A stretch of DNA of 20,098 nucleotides, from the IMG/VR virus record IMGVR_UViG_3300025889_001233, positions 1 through 20,098 of that record. The stretch is one strand, 5' to 3'. Under the pieces are notes generated by a model. It had not been told where the DNA came from. It searched no databases and worked only from the letters and a program-made list of their open reading frames with translations. Positions 1 to 6,694 of the stretch are shown here, piece after piece (the first letter of the stretch is position 1; each line of letters opens with the position of its first letter). The stretch comes from a virus. A program made the translations under genes and the position numbers.

Positions 1-30
1 TTAAGAAAAGTATTGCTTTTAATCAAATTG

Positions 31-39
31 TGGTATATT
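31..39 (+). promoter_or_regulatory. Possible extended -10 promoter ahead of the scaffold gene
   Basis: TGGTATATT fits an extended -10 element (TG-n-TATATT). A weak -35-like TTGCTT lies at 13-18, but the spacer would be only 15 bases, so recognition would rest mainly on the extended -10. It would give a leader of roughly 70 bases before the scaffold start, containing the repeated half-sites at 50-99. Whether a late promoter lies here or transcription comes from upstream cannot be decided from the window. Confidence 0.25.
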
Positions 40-49
40 GCAAGCCAGT

Positions 50-99
50 GAACGTCACACTTTCTTGACGGCGCGGAACGTCACCGTTTATTTGACGGC
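50..99 (+). repeat. Two copies of a 26-bp repeat made of alternating inverted half-sites
   Basis: GAACGTCAC occurs at 50-58 and 76-84, each followed by TTGACGGC (65-72 and 92-99). CGTCA (53-57, 79-83) and its reverse complement TGACG (66-70, 93-97) therefore alternate, starting 13, 13 and 14 bases apart. Each CGTCA/TGACG pair could form a short hairpin with an 8-9 base loop, or the sites could be a protein-binding array. The array sits in the leader before the scaffold and coat genes, so a regulatory role is the simplest reading. It is inferred only from position and symmetry. Confidence 0.5.
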
Positions 100-116
100 A
101 TTACAGTAGGTATAAG

Positions 117-926
117 ATGCAACCAGACGATATGGTCGATGAGACTCAAGATGTAGAGTTTGAAGACATAGAGGATGTAGATCAGGAAACTGATTCCGAT
201 TCATCAACGGATACTGACGAAGGTCAGGAAAAATCTACTAGACCTGTTTTTACTGAAGAACAGCAGAAAGTCTTTGATAAGGCGATAAGCGAGAAAACTT
301 GGAAGGCGCGAGAAGCAGAGCGTCAGGCCGAGCAATATCGTCAGCGTCTTGCAGAGATTGAAGCTAGGCTTCCTAAAGAACAGCCGCCCGAAGTGCCGCA
401 AGTACCTGATTTTTATGCTCTTTCTGACAGAGAAATACAGGAACAATTAAGACGGCGTGATGAGGCGATTGCCAAGCGAGCAGAGTACGATGCTAGGCAG
501 CAGGCTATTCAAAGCCAGCAGCTTGAATTACAGCGTAGACAGCAAGCTGAAGCAATTAATCAGCAAAATGAGAAGATCGCAAAATACGCAGAGCGTTCAA
601 AGAAGCTAGGCGTTAAGAGTGAAGACCTGCAAAGCGCAGCAAACAAGATAGGCCAGTTTGGTATTAACCCAATGCTGTCCAGCCATCTGATTGATTTAGA
701 GGATGGAAGTCTTGGCACGTTGTACTTAGGGAATAATCTCTTAGAGCTAGATAAGTTGGCAAATATGCCTCCTAATCAAGCCTTGTTGTATTTAGATCAG
801 ACCATTATGCCAAAGGCTAGAAAACTTAAACCTAATGTAAATGCCGCTCCTGATCCATTAGATACGCCAAGAGGCGCTGGGGTAAGTCCCAAGTCTGGTG
901 GCCCTAAAGGAGCAACTTTCGAATGA
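117..926 (+). CDS. Capsid scaffolding protein
   Basis: The 269-aa product is very likely the internal scaffold around which the coat protein assembles and which leaves or is degraded during maturation. It starts with a strongly acidic, Asp/Glu/Ser-rich stretch (about residues 1-37). A long charged Gln/Arg/Glu-rich coiled coil covers about 55-165, and a more hydrophobic helical region around 185-235 contains LGTLYLGNNLLELDKL. The tail is basic, Pro/Gly-rich and ends KGATFE. Length and design resemble P22 gp8 (303 aa), and the gene sits directly before coat, where scaffold genes normally lie. An AGG at 108-110 precedes the ATG at 117; a second in-frame ATG four codons later is a possible alternative start. 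No protease motif was seen. The call rests on design and position rather than on a diagnostic motif. Confidence 0.85.
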   Translation: MQPDDMVDETQDVEFEDIEDVDQETDSDSSTDTDEGQEKSTRPVFTEEQQKVFDKAISEKTWKAREAERQAEQYRQRLAEIEARLPKEQPPEVPQVPDFYALSDREIQEQLRRRDEAIAKRAEYDARQQAIQSQQLELQRRQQAEAINQQNEKIAKYAERSKKLGVKSEDLQSAANKIGQFGINPMLSSHLIDLEDGSLGTLYLGNNLLELDKLANMPPNQALLYLDQTIMPKARKLKPNVNAAPDPLDTPRGAGVSPKSGGPKGATFE

Positions 927-928
927 AT

Positions 929-935
929 GAGGTGA
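929..935 (+). promoter_or_regulatory. Strong ribosome binding site of the coat gene
   Basis: GAGGTGA ends seven bases before the coat ATG at 943. It is among the best Shine-Dalgarno matches in the window and fixes the coat start. It overlaps nothing in the scaffold gene, which stops at 926, so coat can be initiated independently of scaffold translation, as expected for the most abundant virion protein. Confidence 0.8.
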
Positions 936-942
936 TCCGATC

Positions 943-2205
943 ATGGCTAACAATCTTAATAGCAACGTCACACGGAAAGTCGCTCGTGTCTTCTTAGACG
1001 CCTTTGAGGCTTCTCGTGTAATAACAAAGACTGTCAACACTCAACTGTTGTCAGGCAAGTTCAATCCTTCTAGTGGTTCAAATGTAGACTTTAAGCGTCC
1101 GCATGACTACAACACAATCCGCACTTCTGGCGGTGATATCAGCGCTTCTACTAAGTCAGACATCATTGCTGGTAAAGCAACTGGTACGGTTCAAAACTAC
1201 TTCACAGCCGCTACAGAATGGGGCAACGTGGAAGAGGCTCTTGAGCTAGACCAACTCGATCAAATCCTTGAGCCTATGGCTCGTCGCATCGTAACTGACC
1301 TTGAGCTTGATCTTGGCGCATTTATGCGTAAGAACGCATCTCTTAACTATGGCAACCGTGGTACAGCGGTTGACGCATGGTCAGACGTTGCAGGCGCTGG
1401 CGCAATGATGGACTCTGTTGGCGTTCCAATGTCAGACGAGAAGTACTACCTGATGAACCCATTCACCACTACTGCGCTGTCTTCAGCTCAAAATGGCCTG
1501 AATGCGGCTGACGGCCTTGTTCGTACAGCTTGGGAGAAAGCACAAATCAGCCAGAACTTTGGTGGCATGATGGCGCTGACTTCTAACGCTCTGAGCAGCT
1601 ACACTTCAGGTTCTACTACTGATCGTCTAGGTGCGCTCAATGGCGCTCCTGATGCGACTTACGTTACTGCTAAAGACACCATGCAGCAGACTTTGGTTCT
1701 TAACGGTCTGGGAACTGGTACTATCAAAGCTGGTGATCAAGTTCAAATTGCAGGCGTCAATCGCTTGAATGTTGCTACTCGCCAGCTCATGCTCGATGAG
1801 ACAGGCACAGCAGTCCCTTGGACAGGCACTGTACTTGAGGATGTGACTATTGCTGCTAACGCTGCAACTATCGTTGTATCTGGTGCGGCTATCTACGAAG
1901 CTAATGGTCAGTACAACAATGTTGATGCAGCTCCTGCGAACGGCGCAGTTGTGACTATCCTTGGCGCAGCATCCACTGTTTACCAGCCTAACCTGTTCTT
2001 CACTAAGCAGGCATTCGGTCTTGGTACTGTTAAGCTACCTAAGCTGTACTCTACAGACACAATTGCAACTACCAGCGATGGTATGAGCATCCGTGTGTCT
2101 AAGTACGCAGACGGTGACGCCAACACGCAGAAGATTCGTTTTGACCTTCTGCCTGCCTATGCTTGCTTCAATCCGTTGTTTGCAGGCCAAGGCTTCGGCA
2201 AGTAA
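943..2205 (+). CDS. Major capsid (coat) protein, P22 gp5-like with I-domain
   Basis: The 420-aa product (P22 coat: 430) is the shell subunit with the HK97-type fold. The N-terminal helix region (1-35) is followed by the extended arm and spine region (to about 230). A beta-rich insertion at about 238-345 contains TIKAGDQVQIAGVNRL, which lines up with the P22 I-domain stretch GDKISFAGVKFL. This Ig-like insertion is characteristic of the P22 coat family. The remaining 75 residues return to the core fold. It follows scaffold by 16 bases with its own strong ribosome site and is followed at once by a terminator. Codon choice looks more biased to CGT, GGT, AAC and GAC than in the neighbouring genes, in line with high expression. 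No separate decoration protein gene was recognised. Confidence 0.93.
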   Translation: MANNLNSNVTRKVARVFLDAFEASRVITKTVNTQLLSGKFNPSSGSNVDFKRPHDYNTIRTSGGDISASTKSDIIAGKATGTVQNYFTAATEWGNVEEALELDQLDQILEPMARRIVTDLELDLGAFMRKNASLNYGNRGTAVDAWSDVAGAGAMMDSVGVPMSDEKYYLMNPFTTTALSSAQNGLNAADGLVRTAWEKAQISQNFGGMMALTSNALSSYTSGSTTDRLGALNGAPDATYVTAKDTMQQTLVLNGLGTGTIKAGDQVQIAGVNRLNVATRQLMLDETGTAVPWTGTVLEDVTIAANAATIVVSGAAIYEANGQYNNVDAAPANGAVVTILGAASTVYQPNLFFTKQAFGLGTVKLPKLYSTDTIATTSDGMSIRVSKYADGDANTQKIRFDLLPAYACFNPLFAGQGFGK

Positions 2206-2218
2206 CCTTGTAGAGATT

Positions 2219-2246
2219 CTGGGAGCTTCGGCTCCCAGCTTTTTAT
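2219..2246 (+). terminator. Rho-independent terminator behind the coat gene
   Basis: An 8-bp perfect stem (CTGGGAGC at 2219-2226 paired with GCTCCCAG at 2231-2238) closes a TTCG tetraloop, followed by CTTTTTAT. This is a textbook intrinsic terminator. It starts 13 bases after the coat stop and ends on the base before the next ATG. The same arrangement is known in T7, whose late terminator follows the capsid gene 10. Since all downstream virion genes are on the same strand with no obvious promoter, it must be partly read through. Confidence 0.93.
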
Positions 2247-2513
2247 ATGGCTACTCCAAGCAAGGGCAAAGCGAAAGTAAAGATCACTTCCACTGGCAAG
2301 AAGGTCTCCTATGGGCAGGCTGGAAAGGCCAGTGACGGTGGTCCTCGTGTTCGCGCAGGAACTAAAAAAGGCGACTCGTATTGCGCTAGGTCTTTGGGTA
2401 TTAAGAAAAGACTATCCAAGGAAAAGCAAAACGATCCAAACACTCCTAATAATCTAAGTCGCAAGCGCTGGAAGTGCAAAGGCGCTAAGTCAATGAAGGC
2501 TAAATATGAGTGA
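2247..2513 (+). CDS. Small basic conserved phage protein
   Basis: An 88-aa, very lysine/arginine-rich protein. It has a KITSTGKKVSYGQAGKA stretch near the start, GTKKGDSYCARSLGIKK in the middle and DPNTPNNLSRKRWKCKG towards the end, with cysteines at about 47 and 76. I recall similar small proteins in cyanophages and other marine phages, of unknown function (possibly the DUF6321 group; not verified). The basic character and two cysteines could suit nucleic-acid binding or a small virion component, but this is a guess. The start directly abuts the terminator U-tract and lacks a free Shine-Dalgarno sequence; no other methionine start upstream of the conserved part exists. It overlaps the next gene by 8 bases. 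Confidence 0.78.
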   Translation: MATPSKGKAKVKITSTGKKVSYGQAGKASDGGPRVRAGTKKGDSYCARSLGIKKRLSKEKQNDPNTPNNLSRKRWKCKGAKSMKAKYE

Positions 2514-2676
2514 CGGTCTATACGCTAACATCCACAAAAAACGCAAACGCATCAAGGCTCAGAAGGCCGCTGGCAAAACACCAGAACGTATGCGTAAAGT
2601 AGGATCTAAAGGCGCTCCAACAGCACAAGCCTTTAGGAACTCTGCTAAAACTGCTAAAGGAGCTACATACGAATAA
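2506..2676 (+). CDS. Very small basic conserved phage protein (56 aa)
   Basis: This gene is easily missed because of its length. The product begins MSDGLYANIHKKRKRIKAQK, continues with the conserved stretch MRKVGSKGAPTAQAFRNSAK, and ends KGATYE. Closely similar proteins, with the LYANIHKKRKRIK and KVGSKGAPTA motifs, are familiar from many marine and cyanobacterial phages, and no function is known to me. It is strongly positively charged with no hydrophobic segment. The ATG at 2506 lies inside the end of the preceding gene (TATGAGTGA overlap), and its TAA overlaps the next ATG (TAATG), so it is translationally coupled on both sides. Its placement between coat and the gp4-like gene suggests a structural or packaging-related role. 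Confidence 0.82.
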   Translation: MSDGLYANIHKKRKRIKAQKAAGKTPERMRKVGSKGAPTAQAFRNSAKTAKGATYE

Positions 2677-3158
2677 TGGCTACTGTAGCGCAAATCGCAA
2701 AATCAGCATTGCAAAGGATCTTGGTACAAGCGTCCGAGGCTCCACTTGAGCCTGACGAATATCAGGATTTCATTTTTTCCATGAATAACTACATGGCTGA
2801 GCTTGATGCTCAAGGCATTCAGCTTGGTTATACAGTTGTGTCTGACCTTGGTGATAATGTCACCATTCCAACAGGCGCACTGCGCGGACTTATCGCTAAC
2901 ATGGCGATTGAAGTCGCACCAGATTACAACGGAGTTGTCTCAGCAGGCTTAGCAAAAGCAGCTCGTGATGGTTTCAACACAATGCGGATGCTTGGTCAAA
3001 GCATGGGCAAATCTAAATATCCTTGTACGCTTCCTATAGGCTCTGGTAACGAAGATAACGACTTTGGCATGAATGGTCATTTCTATCCAGATGAAGAAGC
3101 ATCAATACTTGCAGAAACCACTGGCGCTATAGCCTTGGAGGTAAATACCAATGGTTAA
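2676..3158 (+). CDS. Tail accessory factor, P22 gp4-like
   Basis: The 160-aa protein (P22 gp4: 166 aa) should bind the portal after DNA packaging, extend it and provide the platform for the gp10-like protein. The N-terminal helical part contains MNNYMAELDAQGI, matching the P22 pattern of a short acidic helix followed by an aromatic-ended turn. IEVAPDYNG parallels RIAPDYALE in P22, and YPCTLPIGSGNE followed by HFYPDEE parallels YPSRMPTGSGN and HYFPGEQ. These matches, in the right order, make the assignment firm. P22 gp4 has been reported to hydrolyse peptidoglycan; nothing in this sequence tells whether that is shared. The start overlaps the previous stop (TAATG), with AAAGGAG 14 bases upstream. 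Confidence 0.9.
   Translation: MATVAQIAKSALQRILVQASEAPLEPDEYQDFIFSMNNYMAELDAQGIQLGYTVVSDLGDNVTIPTGALRGLIANMAIEVAPDYNGVVSAGLAKAARDGFNTMRMLGQSMGKSKYPCTLPIGSGNEDNDFGMNGHFYPDEEASILAETTGAIALEVNTNG
3137..3142 (+). promoter_or_regulatory. Internal ribosome binding site for the fibre/knob gene
   Basis: GGAGGT lies inside the end of the gp4-like gene, eight bases before the ATG at 3151. It decides this start and allows expression independent of the upstream gene's stop. Confidence 0.7.
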
Positions 3159-3996
3159 AAGAGCGGATGGACGCAAGAAGTCGGACTTTGTAGCACAGGA
3201 TACAGTGCTTGCAAATTCCTTCATGGACTACTTTGTTAATAACACTAACTATCGAATCTCCTACTCTAATTTTGTAGCTGGGCTTGGCGTAACTGGATCT
3301 ATCGTTACTACTGGATCTGGCGTTGCAACTCCTGTTTTAGAGATTGATGGCACAGTTAATAAGATTCGGAATATCGCTAACGGATCAGGAATAATCACTG
3401 CGGTTGATGCACAAAATAACGTAGAGGTTGGTCATAACTTTACTGTAGACAGTGCAGGTCAGCCAATCATGCAGAACACCACTGCGGCTAGTCCTACCTT
3501 TGTTAGTATTTCTGGTGGTAATGGCATCAATGTCACAACCACTGGTACGCAGATAGAAATATCTTCCGCTGAGTTGGCTAGTTACGCCACTGTAACCATG
3601 CAGGGTAACTCTGACGAATCCGTTATTGCTGTGGCAGGAACGCCTGTAAAAGTAGCTGGCACTTTTGTTGTTGGCGATGTTTCTGGGTTTGCTGCTGACA
3701 CCACTGGCAAGATTACAGAAACAGAGTCAGGCATAACGCGCCACGTTATCAATGCAATTGTATCTATGACGGCTGCTAGTGGCACAAATCACCAATGCTC
3801 TATATACATTGCTCTTAACGGTTCTGTCATAGCAACAACTCGTATGACAAACACAATTAGCGCTGGCCTATCTCGTTCAATGGCTACGTTTGCTAACATA
3901 GAATTATCTGTTAATGATTATATTGAAATTTACGTTGCTAATGACTCGACGACAGATAATTTAATCGTGTCTCGCGCAGTGCTAGGTGTACTTTAA
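3151..3996 (+). CDS. Putative tail fibre or needle-knob protein with C-terminal jelly-roll domain
   Basis: A 281-aa protein inserted between gp4- and gp10-like genes. Residues 1-50 hold DFVAQDTVLANSFMDYFVNN and YRISYSNFVAGLGVTG, resembling short anchoring segments I know from podophage fibres. Residues 50-150 are Gly/Thr/Ser/Asn-rich and beta-repetitive (NGSGII, GNGINVTTTG), typical of trimeric fibre shafts. The final 125 residues alternate hydrophobic strands, with IYIALNGSVIATTR and LSVNDYIEIYVAN, the pattern of TNF/C1q-like trimeric jelly rolls such as the Sf6 needle knob. This suggests a trimeric tip or head fibre. No lysine-rich coiled coil like the P22 gp26 needle is present. It overlaps gp4 by 8 bases and the next gene by TAATG. 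The function is inferred from architecture only. Confidence 0.65.
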   Translation: MVKRADGRKKSDFVAQDTVLANSFMDYFVNNTNYRISYSNFVAGLGVTGSIVTTGSGVATPVLEIDGTVNKIRNIANGSGIITAVDAQNNVEVGHNFTVDSAGQPIMQNTTAASPTFVSISGGNGINVTTTGTQIEISSAELASYATVTMQGNSDESVIAVAGTPVKVAGTFVVGDVSGFAADTTGKITETESGITRHVINAIVSMTAASGTNHQCSIYIALNGSVIATTRMTNTISAGLSRSMATFANIELSVNDYIEIYVANDSTTDNLIVSRAVLGVL

Positions 3997-5417
3997 TGCC
4001 AAAAATCATTCTGCCAATAGCGAATGGATTTTACGAAAGCGATAGTTTGCCTATCTCTGCTCAAGAGTGTGTGAACTTCTATCCAAACATAGTGCAGGCT
4101 CCAGCGTTAAATCAGGAGACTTTGTACGGAACGGCTGGACTTGAAGAAGTAGCAAATGCTGACACGCTTACTGGAAACAGAGGCGCACATGAAATGAATG
4201 GTGTTCCATATTTTGTAATGGAAAATCGTTTGTTTAGCATGGCTTCAGATTTAACTCTCACGTTTCACGGAGAGATAGCTGGAACTGAAAGAGTGTCAAT
4301 GGCAGACAACGGCACTCAACTAATGGTTTTAGTCCCTGATGGTAATGGATACATATATAACCACGTTACGGACACTTTTGGACAAATAACAGATCCAGAT
4401 TTTACTGCAAACGGCAATCCGCAGTTGGTGGTATTTATTGATGGATATTTTTGTCTAACCACTGACACTAAAAAGTTTATAGTTAGCTCTTTAAATGATG
4501 GCTATAGTTATAACGCTTTAGATTTTGGCACTGCCGAATCTGATCCTGATGACATTGTTGCTCCTGTTGTTTTTAAGAACCAGTTATTTATAGGAGGTTC
4601 GCAGACGATAGAAGCATTTCAAAACATTGGCGGCGCAGACTTTCCGTTTCAAAGGACAGGTCTGTTTCTTCAAAAAGGTATTGTTAGTCCTTTTAGTATC
4701 CAAACGCTTCAAGATACTTTTGTCTTTATTGGAGCTGGACAAAATGAATCTCCAGCAATATGGACATTGCAAGGAAATGACGTAGCAAAAATTTCGACTA
4801 CAGCTATAGATAAAGAGCTTAGTCAGCTTACGCAAGATCAAGTAGCCTCCATTTATTCATGGGGATACGCTGAAAAAGGCGCTTATTTTGTAGGCTTTGC
4901 GCTTCCATCTAGCACTTTGGTGTATGACATCATTACAAAAAGATGGCACGAGCGTAAATCAGTTGTTGGTGGCGTTTTAGGTGGCTATAGAGTTACTGCA
5001 ATGGTTCGAGCGTACAACAAAATCTGGGCAGGTGATTTAATTGATGGGCGCGTAGGTCGTTTGGACTCTGAGGTCTATACAGAATACGGAACAACTATAC
5101 AGCGCTCAATAGTCACTCAACCATTTCAAAGCAATATGGATTCTTTTGTTGTTCCAGAGATTGAAATGACAGTAGAAAGCGGAGTTGGTAATTCTGCGGC
5201 TGTTGATCCTCAGATTGGTCTTTCTCGCAGCAAAGACGCAAAGACTTGGAGTGATACTAGATACAGAAGCATGGGCAAGATAGGCGAGCATAACCATCGC
5301 GCTATATGGCGCAGAAATGGAAGAGCGTCAAGGTTTGAGCTTTTTAGGTTTACTATGAGCGATCCAGTTAAACCTGTCCTTATACAATTGACTGCTGAAA
5401 TAGAGAGCGGACAATGA
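3996..5417 (+). CDS. Packaged-DNA stabilisation protein, P22 gp10-like tail hub
   Basis: At 473 aa it is almost exactly the length of P22 gp10 (472). In P22 this hexameric protein binds below gp4, seals the portal channel and carries needle and tailspikes. Matching landmarks in order: an early CVNFYPN (P22: YLPVNML), GLEEVANADTLTGNRGAHEMNGVPYF in the first quarter, ERVSMADNG (P22: GRVSMAHG), LFIGGSQTIEAF (P22: IVCFGSSTIEYF), LQKGIVSPFSIQTLQDTFVFIG (P22: VQKGIAGTYCKTPFADSYAFI), LVYDIITKRWHERK, and AIWRRNGRASRFELFRF (P22: VLWKRVGRIRRLIGFKL). The repeated beta-strand pattern fits the known propeller-like hub fold. Starts by TAATG overlap and ends with an ATGA overlap. Confidence 0.93.
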   Translation: MPKIILPIANGFYESDSLPISAQECVNFYPNIVQAPALNQETLYGTAGLEEVANADTLTGNRGAHEMNGVPYFVMENRLFSMASDLTLTFHGEIAGTERVSMADNGTQLMVLVPDGNGYIYNHVTDTFGQITDPDFTANGNPQLVVFIDGYFCLTTDTKKFIVSSLNDGYSYNALDFGTAESDPDDIVAPVVFKNQLFIGGSQTIEAFQNIGGADFPFQRTGLFLQKGIVSPFSIQTLQDTFVFIGAGQNESPAIWTLQGNDVAKISTTAIDKELSQLTQDQVASIYSWGYAEKGAYFVGFALPSSTLVYDIITKRWHERKSVVGGVLGGYRVTAMVRAYNKIWAGDLIDGRVGRLDSEVYTEYGTTIQRSIVTQPFQSNMDSFVVPEIEMTVESGVGNSAAVDPQIGLSRSKDAKTWSDTRYRSMGKIGEHNHRAIWRRNGRASRFELFRFTMSDPVKPVLIQLTAEIESGQ

Positions 5418-5665
5418 GTTATAAGTTAAATGTCGGACAACCTATTGTAGAAAATAATGGCACAATGAGTCAGGCTTTCCGTCAGTTTACTCAAGAGGCT
5501 TCTTTGAGTATTCCAATAGTAGGTACAGGAAGTCCTGAAGGCGTTGTTGAAGCTGTACAATTTAGTCTTTATTTGGATAGAACTGGCGGAGCTGGGGCGA
5601 TACAGTATAGGAAAATGCTTCCAAGCATTACAGGTGACAAAAAGAAAGGCTGGGTTCTTGTTTGA
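5414..5665 (+). CDS. Small phage fibre-type structural protein
   Basis: An 83-aa protein with an N-terminal polar region, then SLSIPIVGTGSPEGVVEA, followed by SLYLDRTGG and a C-terminal KGWVLV. The series GTGSPEG.VEA, YLDRTGG and final GW is a motif I recall from many phage tail fibre heads and small tail proteins, where it forms a compact beta domain. Lying directly after the gp10-like gene, where P22 carries the gp26 needle, it may be a small tail-tip or fibre-attachment protein, but nothing shows its partner. It is coupled to the gp10-like gene by ATGA and to the next gene by TTGA. Confidence 0.7.
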   Translation: MSYKLNVGQPIVENNGTMSQAFRQFTQEASLSIPIVGTGSPEGVVEAVQFSLYLDRTGGAGAIQYRKMLPSITGDKKKGWVLV

Positions 5666-6126
5666 TTACCAGAACGGTAGATGCTGATTTTATAAGGTCA
5701 TTTGTTACCGGATCTGATGTGTTTGATGAGATTAGCGAGGATAATTTTTCACGAGATGAGTGGTATCCAGATATGCACTCAGGCTGGTTCGTTCATACAG
5801 AGGATGATGAAATTTGCGGACTTTGGATGGCTGAGATGCGCAACGGCATCACCATAGAGATTCATCCAATGATCTTAAAAGAGTTCAGAGGAAAGAAGGC
5901 GTACAAAGGCGCTAAAGAATTTTTTACTTGGATAACAAAGAATACCAAGTATGAGAAGATAAACGCAGAGATTGCTACCTGCTTTCCGAATGCAAAAATG
6001 TTTGCAGTGCAGTGCGGCATGAAGCTAGAAGGAACTATAAGGCAGTCTTTTAAGAAGAACGGCAAAATACATGACCAATGGTTGCTAGGTATTACTAGAG
6101 AAGAACTAGAGGCTAGATATGAGTAA
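5662..6126 (+). CDS. GNAT-type acetyltransferase-like protein at the P22 gp14 position
   Basis: The 154-aa protein looks like a GNAT fold. A beta strand (GITIEIHP, about 62-69) leads into FRGKKAYKGAKEF (75-87), which fits the acetyl-CoA loop and helix. PNAKMFAVQCGMKLEG (108-123) and a terminal beta region with NGKIHDQWLLGI complete the typical motif B and C-terminal strands. The start codon is TTG at 5662, overlapping the previous stop as TTGA; no ATG exists in the first 38 codons, and earlier methionines are unnecessary because the family pattern fits this start. In P22 the gene here is 14, a head/tail morphogenesis gene of unclear biochemistry. Whether this protein acetylates a substrate or serves as a structural/assembly factor cannot be told. 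Its end overlaps the next gene by 8 bases. Confidence 0.8.
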   Translation: MITRTVDADFIRSFVTGSDVFDEISEDNFSRDEWYPDMHSGWFVHTEDDEICGLWMAEMRNGITIEIHPMILKEFRGKKAYKGAKEFFTWITKNTKYEKINAEIATCFPNAKMFAVQCGMKLEGTIRQSFKKNGKIHDQWLLGITREELEARYE

Positions 6127-6694
6127 GTTAGTAAAATCACTATTTGGCGGCGAGTCTGATGAAGGGATCGAACGTCAGGAGAAGTCTAATCAACTCCTTA
6201 GAGACTTTCTTGCTCGCCAAGAGGCTTTAGGCCGTGCTGACATTAGAAAGTCTATGCCGAGCCAGTATGGAGCTGTAACTGCTGGTCAGCAAGCTGGCTT
6301 AGACATTTATGGTCAGGCGATGCCGCAACAGGCGCAGGCTTTTGTAGGCGGAAACGTAGCCGCACAGCAAGCGCTTCTGTCTGGTATGCCAATGTTTGAA
6401 CAAGCTATTCGTGGCGGCAATATAGATTACTCTGCTTTGCAGCCATACCAAGGCAGCTATGATATGTCTTTTACTCAGCAGCAGTTGCCTGATGCGGTGG
6501 CAAATCCTGCGTATCTAGCTGAGGCAACAACGCTTGATCCGGTTATGCAGCACCTAACTCCTGAGTATCGCAATCAGCAAGCACAGATGATGCAAATGGG
6601 CGGTCAGCCTCAAAATCAAACAGCAAACGCACTTGGCGGTATGGGCATTGATGAAGCAGCCTTAGCTGAGTTTATGGCAATGGGGCGATACTAA
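6119..6694 (+). CDS. Putative internal virion protein, unknown function
   Basis: A 191-aa protein at the front of the ejection-protein cluster. The first 50 residues are charged and helical (MSKLVKSLFGG, then a Glu/Arg/Gln-rich segment). The middle is Ala/Gln/Gly-rich with VAAQQALLSGMPMFEQAIRGG, a pattern common in phage internal proteins, and the end is Met/Gln/Gly-rich (QAQMMQMGGQPQNQ). There is no signal peptide or clear membrane segment. Composition resembles the following 1286-aa protein, to which it is coupled by TAATG. AGAGG six bases before the ATG and the 8-base overlap with the GNAT gene fix the start. A role as ejected protein or partner of the large one is inferred from position and composition alone. 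Confidence 0.65.
   Translation: MSKLVKSLFGGESDEGIERQEKSNQLLRDFLARQEALGRADIRKSMPSQYGAVTAGQQAGLDIYGQAMPQQAQAFVGGNVAAQQALLSGMPMFEQAIRGGNIDYSALQPYQGSYDMSFTQQQLPDAVANPAYLAEATTLDPVMQHLTPEYRNQQAQMMQMGGQPQNQTANALGGMGIDEAALAEFMAMGRY

Noticed and set aside
2093-2335. 80-codon + frame crossing the coat end and terminator
   Set aside because: It overlaps the coat gene in another frame, runs through the terminator hairpin and matches no known pattern.
2506-6121. Recurring Tyr-Glu C-terminus in the 88-aa and GNAT-like proteins
   Set aside because: Both are explained by the overlap TATGAGT: Tyr-Glu-stop in one frame and Met-Ser of the following gene in the next.
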